From Helianthus annuus (taxonomy: Eukaryota > Streptophyta > Magnoliopsida > Asterales > Asteraceae), in assembly GCF_002127325.2 (NCBI RefSeq), contig NC_035437.2, forward strand, positions 159,819,097 through 159,883,096: DNA of 64,000 bases, read 5' to 3'. The notes beneath the pieces are model-generated. The model searched no databases. It saw only the letters and a program-made list of their open reading frames with translations, and was not told the origin of the DNA. Of this stretch, positions 55,547 through 64,000 are shown in pieces. Positions within the stretch are counted from its first letter, which is position 1. Every line of letters starts with the position of its first letter. The translations under genes were made by a program, and so were the position numbers.

Positions 55547-55973
55547 AGTGAATTTTAAGGATTGTCCTTTATCTTTATACTCATTTTCAGGTGATGTCCT
55601 TTATGTTCAAAATTGACGAGTTTTGTCCTTTATGTTTTCATATCATACACGTTTTGTCATTTAGCCCTAACCCAGTTAGTTTTTTCAGTTAAATATGGTC
55701 ATATGCTTTGTACATGAGAGCATTTTTGTTAATTCAAAGGTAAGTTCCATGGCAGATTTACAGGTCAAAGCTTCTGCAACCTTTGAATTGACAAAAATGC
55801 CCTCATGTGCAAAGCACATCAGCAAATTTAACTGAAAAAACTAACTGGGTTAGGCCTAAAGGACAAAACATGTATAAAATGAAAACATAAAGGACAAAAC
55901 TCGTCAATTTTGAACATAAAAGACAACGCCTGAAAATATATATAAAGATAAAGGAAAATCCTTGAAATTCACT
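55547..55973. mobile_element. Foldback MITE, about 430 bp
   Basis: The left arm AGTGAATTTTAAGGATTG and the right arm (other strand AGTGAATTTCAAGGATTT) continue as near-complementary arms through GTCCTTTATGTTCAAAATTG and CCTAACCCAGTTAGTTTTT. The centre is near 55755. No ORF. Confidence 0.8.
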
Positions 55974-56440
55974 CATTTCATATAAATTTGTAAAGTGTTG
56001 CTAATGTTTTTATTTACAAGCTAACAAGATGGTTGATATAAGGGTGCTACTTTCTACATAGGCGGTAACCTATATTGATTGATTAACTCTAGATACAAAT
56101 CACATCAAATGACACGACAGGGACGTCTACTATACATCTAGAGTTCCTCTATAGTGAAGACACGAAGAGGACATCTACTATACATCTAGAGTTCCTCTAT
56201 AGTGAAAAGTCGTCATCAAGAAATTTAACAATAATTGTCCAACAATTAACAGAACCAAACAATATTAGAAGAATAAATATGAAACCAACTATCATTCATA
56301 AATATTGAAGTGTCAAACATAAATACGTTGCAATAAAGTTAAAACAATAATAACAACCAAACCGTAATCCTGACTCTAATCACAGAAAAGAAACTAGGCA
56401 TTTATAAAGATGAAAGAGATAAATATTTGATAAAATTACA
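55974..56440. other. Short intergenic stretch
   Basis: No gene. Holds a two-copy direct repeat of about 46 bp (56127-56205) containing CTACTATACATCTAGAGTTC. Confidence 0.6.
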
Positions 56441-56451
56441 TAAATTAACCT

Positions 56452-57040
56452 TTATAATATGCCTAAATTGCACGTTATACTTTTCACTATGAAGTCGGCC
56501 AAACTAAACCTTTAACTTGATATTTTGTTATGGGAATTAACCTTTCGCACAAACTCTGTTAATTTTTTTGCTTAAGTCACCTCACATGCGATGCATTTTA
56601 GTCTTTTTGCAGTCTATTTATTTAATATAATTATTTTTTGAATAAACCCACGCTTTCATTCTTCTTCTACAAATTTGTTTGAGATTGTTGTTCATGATTG
56701 ATGTTAGTGAATAAATTGCAAAATTAGAAATTAGATTTGAAAAAATATATATAAATTTAGATGACCTCTAACCTTAACAAAACAACTCAAATAACTATAG
56801 TACGCTTTTGTTCTCTACAACTAGTCCCAAAGCCATCGCCAACGTAATCCGTACACCAACGAATCTCGTCATCGCCAGTAACTTGTGTAGTTTCCACATT
56901 GAGTTGGTTGTGGTACGTGTCGGCGAGGTGTATAATTGTTTTAAACCGTAAATCAAGATCTATCGCAGCCTGTACACCTTCGAATCTCATCATCTCCAGC
57001 AAATTGTTCTATCCTCGTAAATGTATTTAGTTTTGAAGAT

Positions 57041-57084
<44 letters not shown>

Positions 57085-57535
57085 AGTAGTCTAAATATTG
57101 AATGGAATCTGACTCGTTTTGTGGGTTTTCTTTTAATCCCCAAAGTGTTAATACTTCAATTATTAGTGTTCACGATATGATCTTAGTGGCGTCCGAGGTG
57201 TGGTGTGTATACGGTGGTAGTGGTACGAGCTGGTGGTAGAGGTTGTTTGATGTTGTTGGTGACGGGGTGGTGTTGTGGTTCATGGTTAAACTGGTGGAAT
57301 GGTGTGGTGTTTGTTATGGTAGTGGTGAACAACGAGGAGTGGTGGTGGCCGAAGGTTGAACGGTGGGAAGATCGGTGGTGCAGGTGGAGGATGGTGGATG
57401 CAGGTGGATGATGGTGGGTATTAAAAAATAATAGTAAAAGGATAAGTAAAAAGACCAAAATAACCTCACATGCTTTGCATGTGTGGTTACTTAACCAAGA
57501 AATTAAACAAGGAAAAATTAAATTTTTTGTCCTTT
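56452..57535. mobile_element. Degenerate foldback element with poly(T) and GGT-rich interior
   Basis: The left arm TTGCTTAAGTCACCTCACATG at about 56569 pairs with right-arm wording near 57450-57510 (other strand TGGTTAAGTAACCACACATG). The interior holds 40 T (57043-57082) and a GGT-rich stretch (57185-57420). Open frames inside (56787-57002, 57183-57458) have no recognisable domain. The boundaries are approximate. Confidence 0.4.
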
Positions 57536-58176
57536 ATTTTGATACCCTTTTTAGACGGTGTCCTTTTCAACGAATTTTGACAGGTTTTGCCCTTTATAGG
57601 GAGTTTTGTTGCACGTTTTGTCCTTTAACCCTAACCCAATTAGATTTTTTAGTTAAATCTCATCACGTGCAAGTCATATGAGGGTGGTTTAGTCTTTTTA
57701 CCTATAAAGGATGATTCTTGTAAATACTCACATATGTATACACCATAAAACTTCCCCACCACCAACAACCCACTGCAACCACTGACTTGCCACCACAACC
57801 CATCCGATCTGATAACCCACCACCGAATTGCAATAACCTAACCCGATCTAATAACACACCACAACCCAAATCAATACGGCACCAGCCATACAACCAAAAT
57901 CACCATCGCACCCAAATCCCCAACCACATCTGAACCCACCAGAATGCATCATAACGCGCCATCAAACAAACACCACCATCAACCTGAACTCGAGACCACC
58001 ACATCTGAACCGACCAAATCCATCATCATTATCACACATTCCAGCCAGACAATGTTTTAAAAACCGGTTTAAACAGGCCGATTGAACAGGTTAAATCGGA
58101 TGCCGGATGTTGGCCAGCACGAATCATACCCGTAAACTAAGGAAACGGCAAATAAGATGTACCGCTGGTAAATTGG
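57536..58176. other. Intergenic stretch with CCA-rich sequence
   Basis: The first part repeats wording of the foldback family (TTGTCCTTTAACCCTAACCCAATTAG-type). From about 57735 to 58050 it is CCA/CAACC-rich, loosely resembling the array at 20905-22915. No gene. Confidence 0.45.
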
Positions 58177-58245
58177 TGTCACACCCCGATATTTCAACCA
58201 TAACCCGGTGGGCCCGGTGGGGAGTATCGTGATGTAGTTGATATC
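58177..58245 (-). repeat. Relic of a second Tekay-type LTR end
   Basis: TGTCACACCCCGATATTTC then GGTGGGCCCGGTGGGGAGTA resembles the edge at 2685 (TGTCACACCCCGATTTCCAC, GGTGGGCCCGGTGGGGGATT). Only about 70 bp remain before the plus-strand LTR begins at 58246. Confidence 0.7.
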
Positions 58246-59121
58246 TGTAACGCTCCGTTTTTTCATAACTTTCCTTAATTAGAAAGCTTGTCTTATATTT
58301 CTATTTTTGGAAGCTTGTAATCTCGTGTTATCGTATTTCGTTTTGTATCATTGTAAACAGAGACTTCGATCATAATAAAATTAATTATTTCATATGAATT
58401 ATACTCCCTTTATTTTTACATGCTTAAACATTTAATCCTTATATACATTTGATACATACCCGTACCCTTGTAAACGCATGCGTAACTTACAATCAATACG
58501 TGAATCTAGATATCCTATGCGTGCAAACACTTGAATATACGTTCACCATACACAACCTATACTCTATTTTATGCAAACTCATTTAATTTGATGATTTGTA
58601 TAAATTAAACATTAACATATATATATATTTGATTAAATTACTTAATATTAATAATATATAATATACTTTATTATAACTAAAATAGTTAGTGCCAAAGTAT
58701 AAAAAGGCTTGAGATGGCCTTTTGGCCTGATGTAAACCACAGCCAAAAAAGAAAACATGGCTGATCAACTTTGGTCCAAATTAGTATCTATTAATATGTA
58801 GTAATATTATACAATATATCATTATAATATGCCTATAATATCAAATGTGAGATGAAAAAAAAATAAAAGAAAAAGGGGACAGCCCCCCCCCCTCCACTTA
58901 CGATAAAGACTGCCCAAGGGTAGAATCGTTTTCTTTCAATACATAAACCACCTACTCATTATACATATCAATTTAAATTTAAACTTCTCATGAACAGTAC
59001 TCAATTATTATTATAATATTATTTATACTGAGTACTATTATTATAATATTATTTATACTTTTGATTATTTGATTATTTTATTAGATTTCTATGATTATTA
59101 TTATATATACTTAAATCACTA

Positions 59122-59176
<55 letters not shown>

Positions 59177-59181
<5 letters not shown>

Positions 59182-59580
59182 ATGCTAGACAAAAAACCCT
59201 AAAATTCTTAGAAAACTCTGGAAACCCAAATCTCCCCCCATTTTTACCCAACCTCCCGACATTTTTTTTTTTTGAAAAAAATTACACATGTAATATACAT
59301 GTTTTAGAGTGTTTTGGGCCAAAAAAAAAAAAAGCGCCGAAGGGATTTTTTTTTTAAAAAATAAACAAAATTCAGTGCCTAACATGTGTTAGACAAAAAT
59401 GCTGAAAGTTGCTGAAATTTTTTTTTTAAATTATCCCTTCGGAGCTTTTTTGATTTTTTTGGCCCAAAACTCTTAAAAACATTTATATTACATGTGTTAT
59501 TTTTTTCAAAAAAAAAATGTCGGGAGGTTGGGTTTTCTAGGGTTTTTTATATAGATAGGGTTTTCTATCTAGCCATACCC
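59177..59580. mobile_element. MITE 1 of a stack, between TA repeats
   Basis: 404 bp, ends GGGTAATGCTAGACAAAAAA and (other strand) GGGTATGGCTAGATAGAAAA. The arms pair across CCCAACCTCCCGAC and CGGGAGGTTGGG. Bounded by (TA)n at 59129-59176 and 59581-59592. Confidence 0.75.
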
Positions 59581-59592
59581 TATATATATATA

Positions 59593-60679
59593 GGATCAGG
59601 ATCAGGAGAGAACGCCTCAAACTGTAAAAACGGTGAAAACGATTCTCAGCCACAAGATCTTAGTGGTTTGTGGCTGAGATTGATGCAGTTAAATTTTTGT
59701 AAATAATAGGGGTCTAGGAACTACCAAGAGGGGTAAAATAGGAAGATCCAAACAAAGGTGCACATGCTAATCACATACACTTTTCTCCTATTATATTTAA
59801 ACGACATTAACTTTTTTATACGTGATTATTTTTCGAAAAAAATTATACTATAAAACTCATTGTTTTTTTATCTTTCCAACGAGTATAGTATTGATATACT
59901 TTTCAAAAAAAAAAAATTAAATGGGTTTTATGGCGTTTTAGACTAGGTATTTTCATGTCGTTTTTCTGAACTAGGTATTATTATGACGTTTTAATTAGGT
60001 ATTTTCATGGCGTTTTTCTGAACTGAGTGTTTTATGGCGTTTTCAACTGAGTTTTTTCATAGCATTTTTCTGAACCGGGTGTTTTATGGCGTTTTTACAG
60101 TACAAATTTTGATTTTTCTGAGCTCAAAAAATATTAATTTAGGCGGTTAGACAAAAAAAAATGGTTTTTTTGAGCTATATGGCTTAAAAAAATGGTTTTT
60201 TTAGCTGTTGTAGATTATAGCTCAAAAAAAATAGTTTTTTTGGTATGGCGTTTTAACTGGGAGCTTATAGCATTTTTTGAGTTATATGGCTAAAAAAATA
60301 ACTTTTTTGAGCTATTGTAAATTACAACTCAAAAAAATAGTTTTTTTTATGGCCTTTTCACTGGGAGCTATATGGCAAAAATAAAATTGGTTTTTTTTGA
60401 GCTTTTGTAAATTATAGCTCAAAAAAGTTTTTCTTGTGCGTGCATAACAATAGCTTTTTTGAGTGTTTTATAGCGTTTTAACTAGGTATTTTCATAGCGT
60501 TTTTTTTTTTTTTTTTTTCTGAATTGAGTGTTTTTATGTCGTTTTATTTGAACACCCAGTTCATGTGAGTGGGTTTTTGACAATATTACCCCTTAGTGTA
60601 ATATAACATCAATGCCACATGTCACCACCAAAATTGTTCTCGTCATTCTCACACTTTTCACCGTTCTCTCTAAATCTTG

Positions 60680-60682
<3 letters not shown>
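59593..60682. mobile_element. MITE 2 of a stack, between TA repeats
   Basis: About 1.09 kb, ends GGATCAGGATCAGGAGAGAACG and (other strand) AGGTCAAGATTTAGAGAGAACG. The interior is a degenerate series of TTTTATGGCGTTTT and TTTTTGAGCTATATGGC units. Bounded by TA repeats on both sides. Confidence 0.65.
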
Positions 60683-60712
<30 letters not shown>

Positions 60713-60714
<2 letters not shown>

Positions 60715-61150
60715 GTAGGTTAACGTACAAATGCGCTTATCGTACATTACGTACGCTACAATCTCAGCCGTCCGATCATCTTCCCGCATTGAATTCGCAT
60801 GTTGTTTTTTTGTAACAATTTCGCATGTTCGTTTTTTAACATGCGATTTCATGAAAAATTACACATGCGAAATTGTTACAAAAAACAACATGCTATTTCA
60901 TCAAAATTATCACATGCGAAATTGAATTACCACATGCGAAATTGTTACAAAAACACAACCTGCTATTTCATCAAAATTATCACATGCGAAATTGAATTAC
61001 CACATGCGAAATTGTTACAAAAAACAACCTTCTATTTCATCAAAATTATCACATGCGAAATTGAATTAACACATGCGAAATTGTTACAAAAAAACATCTG
61101 CTATTTCATCAAATTTATCACATGCGAAATTATTACAAAAAAAAAATAAA
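60713..61150. mobile_element. Third MITE-like unit with a tandem ACATGCGAAATTG array
   Basis: Begins GGGTAGGTTAACGTACAAATG after a TA repeat. From about 60862 to 61135 a unit of about 70 bp (CACATGCGAAATTGTTAC, CTATTTCATCAAAATTAT) repeats four times. The right end was not resolved, so this may be a partial element. The frame open across the array is a repeat artefact. Confidence 0.5.
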
Positions 61151-63107
61151 AAGAAGATGTTTAAGGGCTGTTGACATTACGGCCAGCAACAATATTTTGA
61201 AAGTTTTCTTCTTTTTTTTGATATTGTAAACCTCAACTAATTATAAATACTGTCAACCAACTTAATCCTAATCCTTCCCTATAAATAACAGGCTAATCCC
61301 AGCCACTTTTTCACTTTTACAACCCTTAAACACACTAAAAAACCTCTCAAAACTCAGCTGGAAATCAGGAGCAAGTCAGATTCATATCAACTCACAAAAG
61401 TGAGCATAACTTGCTCATTTCTTAACTTTTTTCTTTGATTCTTCTTCCTAATCACTTGGAACAACCTTAGAGATGATTACACAGGTTTTTCATGGAAAAC
61501 CAAGGCCTGGAACATCACCAAAAAGGCTCTAAAGTGGACTGAACTTTCTGTTCTGATTAAAACTTTGATAAACTTGCTTGAACTTGAGTTATCTCATACA
61601 CATTCCTATGTCCTTATGCTCATAATCACTTCTATGGTTATTTTGGCTTAAAAACAAAGTTGTGACACTTAAAATCAGAGGTTAAAACCTCATAAACTTT
61701 CTGTTTTGGTTAGGGTTTAACCCACAAGTAGTGTTCAAGCTTGAAGCTTGATGATTGTGTGGTTATGGAACAAGCTTGGGCTATTCCACTTGAAAATCCA
61801 CACACTATTTGATGTTTTTCCATAGATTAGTTGTTCTTATTCATTTCATACTTGTAAGTTCATGACCCTCCTTGACTGTTTATAACATCAAGTGTAGTGG
61901 TGAACACCAAGAGGTACCTAAATGGAAGACTTGTTCTTCCTACCTCCTACATGACTTCCATGATAAACAAAGAGGTTTCTAAATGGGGGATTCATCCTCC
62001 TAACTCATGCTTGATCTATATGACTATATGAACATTATATAATACTATTATATTATCCAAATAATCGAATCTTTGATGATGAATTAGTGTTCATATGTCA
62101 AGGTACTAGATTATACCATCTTAGACTTTGATAACTTGTCACGATTCTAATGGAACCTTGTTCCATGAAAACATTTAAACTCCTTAGAGTTTCCTAATGT
62201 CAAGAACAAGTGTCATATGTACTAGATGATTAATTTCATATGTTATTTTCATGTTATTTAAATTCTGAATCTTTAATCTTCCGTTAACTCCCAAAACTCA
62301 CACACCTGCGTTTCTTCGTGTAGAAGGACAAGGTGCTCCAAACTAATCAACCAAACAACACTCGCGGGATTATCAAGTAGGAAAGCTTGCAAAACCGTGA
62401 GTATACTCGAATCCCCTCTTTACGTTTACCACTTTTTGGGGTGTAACATGTTACTTATTAAACTTACACATGAACTTTATTCGCAAATGCACAAACGTTC
62501 CTATTACATGCTTGCTTACTTGATTACTTGATGCATTGAACTTGGGGTTATTCGTTTTGTGTTAAACTTATCACTAGCTTCGATCGAGCATATCCTTGAC
62601 ATATATAGCGCTATAGGATTAACGCACCACCCGTAGACATGAGGTTATGTCATGAGCTTATTGCGTTTCATCATTGGTTTGATATGTTAGACACATGCCG
62701 ATTTTAATGTTTATCGTGTATCATTAGCTTGCCATAAGGAATCGTTTAAACTTATCCTTTTATGCTATGTATGTATCAAACTTGTATACTCGCCATTGCT
62801 TTTGAATTGAACTTTATTTTAAACATGTTACAGGTTGAGGATGACGATGCTATGAAATGAAGTAACGTTGATGCTTAGATACACATATAGACGCTTTAGG
62901 TTTGATATGTTGTATCAATTTTGTTTATGTTGTTATGTATTTCATTGACCTTGTTGTTATTTGAATTTCCTTGTAATGTTTGACAATTTACTTTATGAAA
63001 TGAAAACGGTCGATTTAAATATTTTCACAAATAGTGTTATGAAGTCTCTTGCAATCTCGTTTTCGTCTCACTCCGATGTTTCCGCCATCGGTTGATGTGT
63101 GACAGAT

Positions 63108-63120
63108 TGGTATCAGAGCC
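63108..63120 (+). other. Primer-binding site for initiator tRNA-Met (plus-strand Tekay-type element)
   Basis: TGGTATCAGAGCC lies three bases past the LTR end at 63104. Confidence 0.85.
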
Positions 63121-64000
63121 ATAACTATAGGGAATTAGGTAGAATTGCCATATTCGACCTAGTCTATAGTAGGAACCATGTTTTTGACCATTCTTGATTC
63201 ATGCTTAAAATGTTATGCTTCCTACCTTGCTTCTTCTCTTTCTTTTGTTCTAAATACTTACATTATGTCTTTCCTAAGACATTTTACACAATACACTTGA
63301 AGACTTGAAGAAACTCTTTATACAAAAGAGACGAGTTTACCAAAATAGGCGTGAAACCCACAATTTGGTGAACGAATCTCATCCTGTTTATATTTATTTT
63401 TGCACAAAATTACGCCATTAAGTTAGGAGTGAAATCCACATCTTAATGGTAAATTTCTAATTTAAACTCTAGTGGACCCTCGTCAAAGTGTCGAAATTAT
63501 ATTTTGACCCGACGAGTACCAACCACATTAGGGTACGAAATCGTCAAGTTAGGGGTGAAACCCGCATCTTGTCGATTAAGTCCCATTCCTCGATTTTCAT
63601 TCTCGCCAAAGTTTCGATTGTTTCGATTGATTAGAGATGTGTAGTAACTGGAAGGGTAAGATACCGTTAATCGTTTCTCGACGAGAGTATCTTACCTATA
63701 GGCCAAAGCACGTTTCTCTAATTTGAAAGGACTTTCGATTCACTTTGGAATAGTCGACGTTTCTCTACTCGAAACATTCCTATGTTTTATGAGCCTCTCT
63801 TTTATGTGATCCATTTTATATGTGATTTTTATTCTTGTTACCTCGTTCATTTCAAAACCGTTACACCATTTGCACGTCTCGCGCAATCAAAAACAATAAT
63901 AATTCTCGAGAACAAACTAAATTTATACTCTTTTACGCATTCATATGTATTTATACTTGTTGAATACTTGTCAAATACATTCAAATTATGTAAATTATAC
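63121..64000 (+). mobile_element. Leader of the plus-strand Tekay-type element
   Basis: Untranslated leader with three degenerate repeats of the form AGGCGTGAAACCCACAATTTGGTG (near 63340, 63425 and 63550). No gag ORF appears before the window ends. Confidence 0.6.

Larger units (their letters stand above)
58246..63104 (+). repeat. 5' LTR of a plus-strand Tekay-type element, with MITE insertions
   Basis: Starts TGTAACGCTCCGTTTTTTC and ends GGTTGATGTGTGACA, followed by a primer site. It is about 4.9 kb including the MITEs at 59177-61150. A promoter-like CCCTATAAATAACAGG lies near 61278. No coding sequence. The right partner LTR and the duplication are outside the window, so the left boundary is inferred from the TGTAAC start and the end of the relic at 58245. 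Confidence 0.6.

Noticed and set aside
57183..57458. His/Pro/Thr-rich 91-codon minus-strand ORF
   Set aside because: It is the translation of a GGT-rich low-complexity stretch inside a foldback region.
60670..61149. ORFs of 60-116 codons over the ACATGCGAAATTG array
   Set aside because: They follow the tandem repeat unit and have no other support.

Overview
This is a plant nuclear segment, very probably from a member of the Asteraceae. The evidence is a CYP71-type cytochrome P450 with the usual single phase-0 intron, plant Ty3/gypsy and Ty1/copia elements primed by tRNA-iMet or tRNA-Asp, Tourist-like MITEs and Helitrons with CTAG ends. Paired CACGG..CCGTG motifs in an LTR element, and long Tekay-type LTRs starting TGTCACACCCCG, also point that way. 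The family assignment is inference. The window has one host gene that looks functional; nearly everything else is transposable-element DNA, much of it nested with readable target-site duplications (TSDs).

Left block, 1-20012: a LINE on the minus strand (ORF1 17774-19579) is cut by an LTR element with a tRNA-Asp primer site. That element's LTR (2100-17776) is itself split by a complete, very young 13,978-bp Tekay-like element (2685-16662). The young element has 3,400-bp LTRs that differ at only one position I noticed, an ACAGT duplication, an intact 1515-codon gag-pol ORF, and an extra 403-codon sense ORF between the 5' LTR and gag.

Middle block, 20215-37444: a Helitron end, then a 2-kb CCA/GGT-rich array, then the P450 gene on the minus strand. 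Exon 1 (37169-36288) and exon 2 (24065-23466) join in phase to encode 493 aa with all P450 signature motifs, across a 12.2-kb intron. The intron holds two short hAT-like elements, a Tourist-like MITE, a large foldback, and a 4.5-kb hAT-like element. That larger element carries an intron-containing fragment of a small zinc-finger gene and a gag-only copia element whose terminal LTR copies are inverted. A Helitron carrying a SINE fragment follows.

Right-middle block, 37445-52589: a PIF/Harbinger element carrying only a decayed Myb/SANT-like ORF1, split by a 12.5-kb Sirevirus-like copia element (38490-51011, duplication AAAGC). The Sirevirus-like element has an intact pol, a gag with one in-frame stop, several polypurine tracts and a 1.27-kb hairpin insertion.

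Right end, 52593-64000: a hAT-like element containing a Helitron, two or three foldback elements, and a long plus-strand Tekay-type 5' LTR (58246-63104) carrying a stack of MITEs between TA repeats. Its primer site and leader follow; coding sequence would begin beyond the window. I saw no tRNA, rRNA or CRISPR.
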